The notes under the pieces were generated by a model. That model searched no databases, was not told the DNA's origin, and worked only from the letters and a program-made list of their open reading frames with translations. Source: an uncultured bacterium (GTDB taxonomy: Bacteria > Actinomycetota > Actinomycetes > S36-B12). Taken from it: 5,799 nucleotides of DNA. The stretch lies in NCBI GenBank assembly GCA_903940375.1, contig CAJAKT010000229.1:1-5799 (forward strand), given 5' to 3'. The translations under genes were made by a program, and so were the position numbers. This document shows, one piece after another, positions 1 to 5,752 of the stretch. Within the stretch, counting starts at the first letter, position 1. Each line of letters begins with the position of its first letter.

Positions 1-869
1 ACATCGTGGCTGGCCACATCGTGATCGAGGCGGATGTCGACACAGGGGCCACGGCACGTCGGCTGCGCAAGGACATCTTCGATGTGTATGGCCACGAGAG
101 CGACGTGGCGATGGTGCAGTCCGGTGGCCTCCGCAAGGGCACGCGATACCTCGTGCGCGTGGTCGACGGGGGAGAGGCACTCGCCCGTCAGACGGGGATC
201 GTCGACGGCAGTGGCCGACCGGTCCGTGGACTGCCGCCCGCGATCGTGTCCGGTGGCCTGTGCGACTGCGAGTCGGCCTGGCGGGCCGCCTTCCTCGCGC
301 ACGGATCCCTGACGGAGCCAGGGCGATCGTCATCGATGGAGATCACCTGCCCGGGTCCAGAGGCGGCACTTGCCCTCGTTGGTGCAGCCAGGCGGCTCGG
401 CATCGCCGCGAAGTCGCGAGAGGTGCGCGGGGTGGACCGTGTCGTCATCCGCGACGGCGATGCGATCGGCGCGATGCTGACTCGGCTGGGGGCACACGAG
501 TGCGTGCTTGCCTGGGAGGAACGGCGCATGCGGCGCGAGGTCCGGGCCACGGCGAACCGGCTGGCCAACTTCGACGATGCGAACCTGCGTCGCTCTGCAC
601 GAGCCGCGGTTGCTGCAGGTGCGCGGGTGCAGCGGGCGATGGAGATTCTCGGCGACGAGGTGCCGGATCATCTCGTGGTCGCCGGGCGCCTGCGCCTTGA
701 GCACCAGCAGGCCAGTCTCGAGGAGCTCGGTGCGCTTGCCGACCCACCGATGACCAAGGATGCGATTGCGGGCCGGATCCGTCGGCTGCTGGCATTGGCG
801 GACAAGCGCGCCAGCGAGCTCGGACTCCCCAGCACGGAGGCGGCCCTCGGCCCCGAGATGCTGCCCTGA
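1..869 (+). CDS. whiA: DNA-binding protein WhiA, 5' end missing
   Basis: WhiA is a DNA-binding regulator, known in Streptomyces as a developmental activator of sporulation-associated cell division and conserved in most Gram-positive bacteria. The family joins an N-terminal LAGLIDADG homing-endonuclease-like domain without nuclease activity to a C-terminal helix-turn-helix. The reading frame is open to the left edge, and the GTG at position 6 is an internal Val: the preceding codon (Ile) and what follows match the family around residue 38, so about 37 residues are missing. Visible hallmarks are AFLAHGSLTEPGRSSSMEI (about 288-344), CPGPEAALALVGAARRLG (about 349-402), ATANRLANFDDANLRRSARA (about 547-606) and the C-terminal HTH block from ASLEELGALADPPMTKDA (711-810). 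The C terminus is of normal length, so the TGA at 867-869 is the natural stop. In many actinobacteria whiA lies a short way upstream of gap, as here. Identification is from remembered family sequence. Confidence 0.95.
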   Translation, partial: IVAGHIVIEADVDTGATARRLRKDIFDVYGHESDVAMVQSGGLRKGTRYLVRVVDGGEALARQTGIVDGSGRPVRGLPPAIVSGGLCDCESAWRAAFLAHGSLTEPGRSSSMEITCPGPEAALALVGAARRLGIAAKSREVRGVDRVVIRDGDAIGAMLTRLGAHECVLAWEERRMRREVRATANRLANFDDANLRRSARAAVAAGARVQRAMEILGDEVPDHLVVAGRLRLEHQQASLEELGALADPPMTKDAIAGRIRRLLALADKRASELGLPSTEAALGPEMLP

Positions 870-872
870 CAG

Positions 873-1886
873 ATGTCGGGTTGTGTGTACGTCACTGCGG
901 GTTGGGGTATCCACGATGCCCGGTGGGTCGGTGCACTGCAGGACATCGGGCGCGTACCCGTCGTGGTGTCGCTGGGCCGCGATGTTCAGGACGTGCAGGA
1001 ACTTCAGCGGGCGGTGGAGTCGGCTGCCGCTGATGGTCGTCCCGTGCTGGCCGGGCCACTTGACACGGTCACGCGCCACCTCGTCGATACCGGGGTCCGC
1101 CTCATCGGGCTGTCCTGGGGCTATGACCTGCATGACCTCCACCGTGACGGTGCTGATCTCACCTGGCTTAGGCGACTGGACGGCCTGATCGTCGACTCGG
1201 ATGCGAACCGGGCGATCGCCGTGAGCGCCGGGGTTGACGCAGCGCGGATCACGTTCCTGCCATGGGGGGTGGATCTCGCGGTGTTCGCCTTTCACGGGCC
1301 CGGGGTGGATGCCTTCCAGCTCGGCGTGCCGCCTCATGCACCGCTCGTGCTCTCGCTGCGTGCGCACGAGGCGATCTACCGCGTCTCCGACATCCTCGAG
1401 GCCTTCGCGCGCGTACCCCGCCCTGATGGCCTGCACGAGGATGTACCCGATCCGTATCTGATCGTGGGACATACGGGGTCGCTGACCTCGGCACTGCGTC
1501 AGCAGGCCGAGGATCTGGGGGTCACGTCGCGCATCCGCTTCATCGGATCGGTGCCGGAGCCGGAACTGGCGCCACTTCTCACCCGCGCCGCCTGTTACGT
1601 GACGGCGGCCGAGGTGGACGGCACCTCAGTGACATTGCTCCAGGCGATGGCCTGCGGTACCCCGGTGGTCGCCAGCGCGACGCCCGGGAACCTCGGCTGG
1701 ATCGTCGATGGAGTCACCGGGTTCACCTTTCCCACGGGCGATACCGCTGCATTGGCTGCCGCGCTTGCTGACGTGATCGCCAGCTATCCGACGAGGGTGG
1801 CGCTGCGTGCCCGCGAGCGGGTCGCGGCCGATGCCGACTGGCATGCCAATCTCGGTCGACTGCAACGGGCGATGGACGCGGTCTGA
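873..1886 (+). CDS. GT-B fold glycosyltransferase, GT4-like
   Basis: This 337-residue protein looks like a cytoplasmic retaining glycosyltransferase of the GT4 type, moving a sugar from a nucleotide-sugar donor to an unknown acceptor. The N-terminal half (to about residue 135) is the acceptor-side Rossmann domain; it ends with the typical linker LIVDSDANRAIAVSAGV (105-121) and ITFLPWGVDLAVF (126-138). The donor-side domain follows, with SLRAHEAIYRVSDILEAF (161-178), RIRFIGSVPEPELAPLL (220-236), DGTSVTLLQAMACGTPVVAS (249-268) and IVDGVTGFTFPTGD (277-290). Arg163 sits where the donor-phosphate Arg usually is; the usual nearby Lys is not evident. Asp249 and Gln257 occupy the two positions of the E-x7-E motif. 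There is no signal peptide or membrane segment. ATG 873 is the earliest possible start, because the whiA stop lies in the same frame 3 bases upstream; no Shine-Dalgarno sequence is close, so translation is probably coupled to whiA. Donor and acceptor cannot be inferred. Confidence 0.85.
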   Translation: MSGCVYVTAGWGIHDARWVGALQDIGRVPVVVSLGRDVQDVQELQRAVESAAADGRPVLAGPLDTVTRHLVDTGVRLIGLSWGYDLHDLHRDGADLTWLRRLDGLIVDSDANRAIAVSAGVDAARITFLPWGVDLAVFAFHGPGVDAFQLGVPPHAPLVLSLRAHEAIYRVSDILEAFARVPRPDGLHEDVPDPYLIVGHTGSLTSALRQQAEDLGVTSRIRFIGSVPEPELAPLLTRAACYVTAAEVDGTSVTLLQAMACGTPVVASATPGNLGWIVDGVTGFTFPTGDTAALAAALADVIASYPTRVALRARERVAADADWHANLGRLQRAMDAV

Positions 1887-1931
1887 GCCGCCGCGAGATA
1901 GCCGGATGGCCATCTATTGGCCCTCCTCAGG

Positions 1932-1960
1932 CTGGGTTCCGGTAACACTCCGGAAACCAG
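1932..1960. repeat. Imperfect inverted repeat upstream of gap
   Basis: The left arm CTGGGTTCCGG (1932-1942) and right arm CCGGAAACCAG (1950-1960) are complementary at 10 of 11 positions around a 7-base loop; the mismatch is G1936 opposite A1956. No T-rich tract follows. It sits 45 bases after the glycosyltransferase stop and ends 7 bases before the candidate -10 box, so it would cover the -35 region of a gap promoter. It may be an operator for a dimeric regulator, or a stem-loop ending the whiA-glycosyltransferase transcript without a U-tract. The symmetry is seen directly; the function is inference. Confidence 0.6.
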
Positions 1961-1967
1961 GATTCGC

Positions 1968-1973
1968 TAAGGT
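1968..1973 (+). promoter_or_regulatory. Candidate -10 element for the gap operon
   Basis: TAAGGT fits the TANNNT pattern of actinobacterial housekeeping-sigma -10 elements. No convincing TTGACA-like hexamer is found 16-19 bases upstream, where the inverted repeat lies, so the promoter would be weak at -35 or depend on a bound regulator. Transcription would begin near 1980 and give a leader of about 65 bases. Supported by position and the hexamer only. Confidence 0.42.
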
Positions 1974-1983
1974 GGAAGCGTTT

Positions 1984-2016
1984 GCGGGCACCCCGCCCGG
2001 CAGCCGCCCGAGCGGC
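1984..2016 (+). other. Two small GC hairpins in the gap leader
   Basis: GCGGG (1984-1988) pairs with CCCGC (1992-1996) across a 3-base loop, and GCCGC (2003-2007) pairs with GCGGC (2012-2016) across the loop CCGA. Both would lie in the 5' leader between the candidate promoter and the ribosome binding site, and leave that site exposed. No known riboswitch class is recognised. Short GC stems arise often by chance in DNA this GC-rich. Confidence 0.35.
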
Positions 2017-2031
2017 GGAGATCCACAGCCC

Positions 2032-2037
2032 GAGGAG
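2032..2037 (+). promoter_or_regulatory. Ribosome binding site fixing the GTG start of gap
   Basis: GAGGAG lies 6 bases before GTG 2044. It settles the start of gap in favour of this GTG, since the frame stays open upstream to 1807 with no family-like sequence there. Confidence 0.85.
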
Positions 2038-2043
2038 TCAGAA

Positions 2044-3048
2044 GTGACAGTCAAGGTCGGCATCAACGGATTTGGTCGGATCGGTCGCAACTTCTACCGG
2101 GCCGTGGTGACCAGCGGCGCCGACGTCGAGATCGTGGGTATCAACGATCTGACGGACACGAAGACCCTGGCGCACCTGCTGAAGTACGACAGCATCCTCG
2201 GTCGCTTGGGCAAGGACGTCGTTGCCGGTGACGGCGAGATCGTCATCGATGGCAGGTCCATCCCGATCTTCGCGGAGCGCGATCCCGCTGCCCTGCCGTG
2301 GGCCAAGGTCGGCGCAGACATCGTGATCGAGTCGACTGGCTTCTTCACCGATGCCGAGTCGGCCGGAAAGCACCTCACCGCTGGCGCCAAGAAGGTCATC
2401 ATCTCCGCGCCCGCCAAGGGCGAGGACATCACGATCGTCATGGGCGTCAACGACAAGGACTACAACCCGGCGACCGACAACATCATCTCCAACGCCTCCT
2501 GCACGACGAACTGCCTCGCACCGATGGCCAAGGTCATCGACGATGCTTTCGGCATCGAGCGCGGCCTGATGACGACGATCCATGCGTACACGAACGACCA
2601 GAACGTGCTGGACTACCCGCACAAGGACCTTCGTCGTGCGCGCGCCGCGGCCCTCAACATGATCCCGACGACCACCGGTGCCGCTAAGGCGATCGCGCTG
2701 GTCATGCCGCAGCTCAAGGGCAAGCTCGACGGTTACGCGATGCGCGTTCCGGTTCCGACCGGCTCCGCCACCGATCTCACGGTCGAGCTGAAGACGGCCG
2801 CCACGAAGGAAGAGATCAACGCGGCGATCAAGGCGGCCGCTGAGGGCCCCCTGAAGGGCGTCCTGCAGTACACCGAGGACCCGATTGTCTCGACCGACAT
2901 CGTCACCGACCCGTCGTCGTGCATCTTCGACTCGGGCCTCACCTACGTGAACGGCAACATGGCGAAGGTCGTCGGCTGGTACGACAACGAGTGGGGCTAC
3001 AGCAACCGCCTCGTCGATCTCGTCGGCCTCGTCGGCTCGAAGCTCTGA
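2044..3048 (+). CDS. gap: Glyceraldehyde-3-phosphate dehydrogenase, NAD type
   Basis: This cytoplasmic glycolytic enzyme oxidises and phosphorylates glyceraldehyde 3-phosphate to 1,3-bisphosphoglycerate, reducing NAD+. At 334 residues it is of normal length and complete. The dinucleotide-binding start GINGFGRIGR is at residues 6-15. Asp35 in the NDLTD segment is the acidic residue that usually favours NAD over NADP. The catalytic signature SNASCTTNCLAPM places the nucleophile at Cys153, and HAYTNDQNVLDYPH provides the catalytic His180. The C-terminal WYDNEWGYSNRLVDL motif is intact. The start is GTG 2044, preceded by a good Shine-Dalgarno sequence; this gives an N terminus M-T-V-K-V like other actinobacterial enzymes. 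pgk follows after 7 bases, so the two are surely co-transcribed. Lys is almost entirely AAG and Asn entirely AAC, as expected of a highly expressed gene. Confidence 0.98.
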   Translation: MTVKVGINGFGRIGRNFYRAVVTSGADVEIVGINDLTDTKTLAHLLKYDSILGRLGKDVVAGDGEIVIDGRSIPIFAERDPAALPWAKVGADIVIESTGFFTDAESAGKHLTAGAKKVIISAPAKGEDITIVMGVNDKDYNPATDNIISNASCTTNCLAPMAKVIDDAFGIERGLMTTIHAYTNDQNVLDYPHKDLRRARAAALNMIPTTTGAAKAIALVMPQLKGKLDGYAMRVPVPTGSATDLTVELKTAATKEEINAAIKAAAEGPLKGVLQYTEDPIVSTDIVTDPSSCIFDSGLTYVNGNMAKVVGWYDNEWGYSNRLVDLVGLVGSKL

Positions 3049-3055
3049 GACGACC

Positions 3056-4255
3056 ATGAAGTCACTCGACGACCTTGAGGTCGCCGGGCGGACCGTGCTG
3101 GTCCGCGCGGACTTCAACGTGCCGCTGGCGGACGGACCGGACGGCAGCCGCGTCATCACCGACGACGGCCGCATCCGGGCCGCCCTGCCCACGCTCGCAT
3201 ACCTGCGCGACGCCGGGGCCAAGGTCGTCATCGTGGCTCACATGGGTCGGGCCAAGGGTGAGGTGGTGCCGGCGCTGAGTCTGGCGCCGGTCGCTGCCCG
3301 TCTGGGTGAGCTGCTGGATGCCCCTGTGCTGCTCTCGTCGTTGGCCGATGCGCCAGCGGCAGTTGCGGCCGAGCAGCCCGGGGCGGTGGTTCTCCTGGAG
3401 AACATCCGCTTCGATGCCCGTGAGACGAGCAAGGTGCTCGAAGAGCGCCAGTCGCTTGCTGCAGAGCTGGCCGCGCTGGCCGACGTCTACGTCTCCGACG
3501 GGTTCGGGGTCGTGCACCGGAACCAGGCGTCGGTCACCGATGTGGCCCGTCTGCTGCCGAATGCGGCAGGGCGGCTCGTGCACAAGGAGGCGACGGTCTT
3601 CTCGGCGCTGCTTGCCGACCCCGACCGACCGTATGTCGTGGTGCTCGGCGGGTCGAAGGTCAGCGACAAGCTGGGCGTCATCGGCAACCTCATCACCCGG
3701 GTCGACCGGCTGCTGATCGGTGGCGGCATGGCTTACACGTTCCTGGCGGCTCAGGGCTATGAGGTGGGCAACTCACTGCTGGAGGCCGATCAGGTCGACA
3801 CGGTGCGCGGCTTCATCGAGCAGGCACAGGCTCGCGGCGTCGAATTGCTGCTGCCCGTCGACATCGTGATCGCTGACGCCTTCGCGGCTGATGCGGTCAC
3901 GGAGGTCGTTGCGGCGGACGCCATCCCGGCCGGCTGGATGGGCCTGGATATCGGCCCGCGAACCAGCGAGCTGTTTGCCTCGCGCATCGCGGATGCTGGC
4001 ACGGTCGTCTGGAACGGGCCGATGGGCGTGTTCGAGATGGCCCCCTTCGCCGGCGGGACCCGCGCGGTGGCTGAGGCGATGGCCGCGAGCTCCGCCATGA
4101 CCGTCATCGGAGGCGGCGACTCCGCCGCCGCCGTCCGCATCCTGGGCGTCGATGAGGACGCTTTCACGCATATCAGCACGGGCGGGGGTGCCAGCCTCGA
4201 ATTCCTCGAGGGCAAGGTGCTTCCCGGCCTGGCTGTCCTGGAGGAGAACGCCTGA
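3056..4255 (+). CDS. pgk: Phosphoglycerate kinase
   Basis: The enzyme transfers the acyl phosphate of 1,3-bisphosphoglycerate to ADP, giving ATP and 3-phosphoglycerate, the step after the gap product. It has 399 residues, the usual bacterial length, and acts as a monomeric two-lobed cytoplasmic protein. In the N-terminal lobe are VLVRADFNVPL (14-24), DDGRIRAALPT (36-46, with Arg39 matching the catalytic Arg of the family), the substrate-binding HMGRAKG (62-68) and VSDGFGVVHR (146-155). The nucleotide-binding lobe has VVLGGSKVSDKLGVI (195-209), LLIGGGMAYTFL (219-230), VWNGPMGVFE (318-327), IGGGDSAAAV (351-360) and HISTGGGASLEFLEG (372-386). ATG 3056 lies 7 bases after the gap stop. The sequence before it, GAGACGA, is only a weak Shine-Dalgarno match, so coupling to gap translation is likely. 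The stop overlaps the tpiA start by one base. Confidence 0.98.
   Translation: MKSLDDLEVAGRTVLVRADFNVPLADGPDGSRVITDDGRIRAALPTLAYLRDAGAKVVIVAHMGRAKGEVVPALSLAPVAARLGELLDAPVLLSSLADAPAAVAAEQPGAVVLLENIRFDARETSKVLEERQSLAAELAALADVYVSDGFGVVHRNQASVTDVARLLPNAAGRLVHKEATVFSALLADPDRPYVVVLGGSKVSDKLGVIGNLITRVDRLLIGGGMAYTFLAAQGYEVGNSLLEADQVDTVRGFIEQAQARGVELLLPVDIVIADAFAADAVTEVVAADAIPAGWMGLDIGPRTSELFASRIADAGTVVWNGPMGVFEMAPFAGGTRAVAEAMAASSAMTVIGGGDSAAAVRILGVDEDAFTHISTGGGASLEFLEGKVLPGLAVLEENA
4240..4246 (+). promoter_or_regulatory. Ribosome binding site of tpiA inside pgk
   Basis: GGAGGAG within the last codons of pgk lies 8 bases before ATG 4255. Together with the TGATG overlap it indicates tpiA is translated both by coupling and by direct initiation. 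Confidence 0.8.
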
Positions 4256-5052
4256 TGGCAACCACCCGCAAGCCCCTCATGGCCGGCAACTGGAAGATGA
4301 ACCTCAATCACCTTGAGGCCATCGCACTCGTCCAGAAGCTCGCCTTCGCTCTCACGGACGATGACTACGCGGCTGTCGATTCAGCGGTGCTGCCGCCCTT
4401 CACGGACATCCGCTCGGTGCAGACGCTGGTCGACGGCGACAAGTACGACATCCAGTACGGCGCCCAGGACCTGTCCGTCAACGACGCAGGCGCCTTCACC
4501 GGGCAGATCAGTGGCGCCATGCTGCGCAAACTGGGCTGCACCTACGTCACGGTCGGGCACAGCGAGCGTCGCGAGTACAACGGCGAGACCGATGATGTCG
4601 TCAATGCCAAGGCGAAAGCGGCCCTGCGCAATGAGCTCATCCCGATCGTCTGCATGGGTGAGGAGCTGCCTATTCGGCAGGCCGGCACCCACGTGGCGCA
4701 TGTTCTCGGCCAGCTCGACGCAGACCTTGACGGCCTGACTGCCGAGCAGGTGGCCGGGCTGGTCATCGCCTACGAGCCCGTGTGGGCCATCGGAACGGGC
4801 GAGGTTGCGACACCGGAGGATGCCCAGGAGGTGTGCGGGGCAATCCGCGCGCGGGTCAAGGAGACCTTCGGTGCGGATGCTGCTGCGGCCGTGCGAATCC
4901 TCTACGGCGGTTCGGTGAAGTCCTCGAATGTCGCCAGCATCATGGCCAAGCCGGATGTTGACGGTGCCCTGATCGGTGGCGCCAGCCTGGATCCCGATGA
5001 GTTCGTGGGGATCGTCCGCTTCCGCCTGCATCCGCCGGAGCTGGTGTCCTGA
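4255..5052 (+). CDS. tpiA: Triose-phosphate isomerase
   Basis: This TIM-barrel enzyme interconverts dihydroxyacetone phosphate and glyceraldehyde 3-phosphate in the cytoplasm, supplying the substrate of the gap product. It is complete at 265 residues. The catalytic set is present: Asn12 and Lys14 in AGNWKMN (10-16), His102 in VGHSERREY, and the general base Glu174 in AYEPVWAIGTGEVATPE. The phosphate-binding ILYGGSVKSSN and LIGGASL segments close the barrel, and the dimer-interface loop YGAQDLSVNDAGAFTGQIS is intact. The start ATG 4255 shares its A with the pgk stop TGA and has a strong Shine-Dalgarno sequence; starting at Met9 would remove the first barrel strand. The order gap-pgk-tpiA is the common bacterial glycolytic operon. 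Confidence 0.98.
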   Translation: MATTRKPLMAGNWKMNLNHLEAIALVQKLAFALTDDDYAAVDSAVLPPFTDIRSVQTLVDGDKYDIQYGAQDLSVNDAGAFTGQISGAMLRKLGCTYVTVGHSERREYNGETDDVVNAKAKAALRNELIPIVCMGEELPIRQAGTHVAHVLGQLDADLDGLTAEQVAGLVIAYEPVWAIGTGEVATPEDAQEVCGAIRARVKETFGADAAAAVRILYGGSVKSSNVASIMAKPDVDGALIGGASLDPDEFVGIVRFRLHPPELVS

Positions 5053-5076
5053 CCACCGCGTCGCACGGGGCGATTC

Positions 5077-5104
5077 GTGACCTGGGCGGGCCACCGTCTA
5101 TTCT
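5077..5104 (+). promoter_or_regulatory. Candidate promoter for secG-rbpA
   Basis: In the 100-base gap after tpiA, TATTCT (5099-5104) fits the TANNNT -10 pattern and GTGACC (5077-5082) matches TTGACA at four of six positions with a 16-base spacer. Transcription would start near 5111, about 40 bases before secG. No clear terminator hairpin separates tpiA from secG, so this would be an internal promoter adding to read-through. Confidence 0.4.
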
Positions 5105-5141
5105 CTACAGGTCCGGTCGGCAGACTTGGCGCATCGACCCT

Positions 5142-5146
5142 GGGAG
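5142..5146 (+). promoter_or_regulatory. Ribosome binding site fixing the secG start
   Basis: GGGAG sits 6 bases before ATG 5153. This spacing, and a hydrophobic helix beginning at once after the ATG, favour it over the in-frame TTG at 5126. Confidence 0.7.
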
Positions 5147-5152
5147 TCCCGA

Positions 5153-5401
5153 ATGATCACCGCGCTGACGATCGTGCTGGCCGTGATTCTCGTGATCACG
5201 AGTGTCCTGCTGGTGGTCCTCATCCTGCTGCACCGCGGCAAGGGTGGCGGACTGTCCGACCTGTTCGGCGGCGGTGTCAGCTCGTCGATCGGCGGCTCGT
5301 CTGTTGCCGAGAAGAATCTTGATCGCCTCACCGTAGGGCTCGGCCTGGTCTGGGCGGCGTGCATCGTCGCCGTCGGCCTGCTGGTCAGCACCGCGGCATA
5401 A
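5153..5401 (+). CDS. secG: Preprotein translocase subunit SecG
   Basis: SecG is the small, auxiliary membrane subunit of the SecYEG channel and aids protein export across the cytoplasmic membrane. The 82-residue product has the two-helix family pattern: a first membrane segment at about residues 2-26 (rich in Ile, Leu and Val), a Gly-rich cytoplasmic loop with HRGKGGGLSDLFGG (27-40) and a run of Gly and Ser, then a second membrane segment at about 59-80. The conserved GKGGGLSD-LFGG stretch is the best evidence. Length is normal for actinobacterial SecG. It follows tpiA, a frequent arrangement in this phylum, and is 15 bases ahead of the rbpA-family gene, with which it is probably co-transcribed. 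Confidence 0.94.
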   Translation: MITALTIVLAVILVITSVLLVVLILLHRGKGGGLSDLFGGGVSSSIGGSSVAEKNLDRLTVGLGLVWAACIVAVGLLVSTAA

Positions 5402-5416
5402 CCGGAAGGCTCTTAC

Positions 5417-5752
5417 ATGGCTGGTGGCAGTGCGATCCGTGGTAGCCGAGTAGGCGCCGGTCCGATGGGCGAGGCGGAGCGCGGCGAGGCGGCGCCTCGG
5501 ATGTGGATCTCCTTCTGGTGCTCCCGCGGCCACGAGTCCAAGCCGAGCTTTGCCGCCGATGCCGCGATTCCTGAGGAGTGGGACTGCCCGCGATGCGGCC
5601 TCCCGGCCGGTCCGGACCAGGCGAACCCGCCGGCCCCGCAGAAGATCGAGCCCTACAAGACACACCTCGCGTACGTGAAGGAGCGCCGGTCCGACAAGGA
5701 TGGCGCAGCCATTCTCGACGAGGCCCTGCAGAAGCTGCGCGGCGGCGCCTGA
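5417..5752 (+). CDS. rbpA: RNA polymerase-binding protein RbpA family
   Basis: RbpA is an actinobacterial protein that binds RNA polymerase and the principal sigma factor and stabilises the promoter open complex. The 111-residue product follows the family plan: an N-terminal tail with AIRGSRVGAG (6-15), a zinc-type core domain with Cys35-x3-His39 and Cys57-x2-Cys60, a linker rich in Pro and Lys (71-81), and a C-terminal sigma-interaction helix region KTHLAYVKERRSDKDGAAIL (81-100). ATG 5417 has GGAAGG 7 bases upstream. Compared with remembered Streptomyces and Mycobacterium RbpA, this protein has a different N-terminal stretch (GPMGEAERGEAAPR, 15-28) and changes in the linker and sigma helix: the R-T-H-W-D-M segment reads K-T-H-L-A-Y here. 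It may be a second RbpA subtype rather than the only copy; that cannot be told from this window. The pairing with secG suggests steady expression. Confidence 0.88.
   Translation: MAGGSAIRGSRVGAGPMGEAERGEAAPRMWISFWCSRGHESKPSFAADAAIPEEWDCPRCGLPAGPDQANPPAPQKIEPYKTHLAYVKERRSDKDGAAILDEALQKLRGGA

Noticed and set aside
6..8. GTG 6 as the start of whiA
   Set aside because: The codon before it, and the match to WhiA around residue 38, show that the frame continues left of the window.
330..1472. A 380-codon open frame on the minus strand opposite whiA and the glycosyltransferase
   Set aside because: It spans two genes with clear family motifs on the other strand, and its translation shows no domain-like pattern.
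1905..1914. Perfect 10-base palindrome GATGGCCATC just after the glycosyltransferase
   Set aside because: It is too short and has no loop or second copy; a 10-base palindrome is expected by chance in a few kilobases. A nearby GGCCA/TGGCC pair (1908-1922) is equally weak.
1807..2043. An upstream extension of gap to 1807, adding 79 residues
   Set aside because: The extension overlaps the glycosyltransferase 3' end, resembles no GAPDH N terminus, and GTG 2044 has a good ribosome binding site and gives the normal family length.
2038..3231. A 397-codon open frame on the minus strand opposite gap
   Set aside because: It lies opposite a certain gap gene and the start of pgk. Its translation is rich in Arg, Asp and Val with no recognisable domain, as expected from the complement of GC-biased codons.
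5126..5152. A TTG start for secG nine codons upstream
   Set aside because: The added residues are polar and unlike SecG; ATG 5153 has a well-placed GGGAG and begins at the first membrane helix.
5077..5322. An 81-codon plus-strand frame overlapping secG
   Set aside because: It overlaps secG in another frame, lacks a ribosome binding site, and its translation has no family resemblance.
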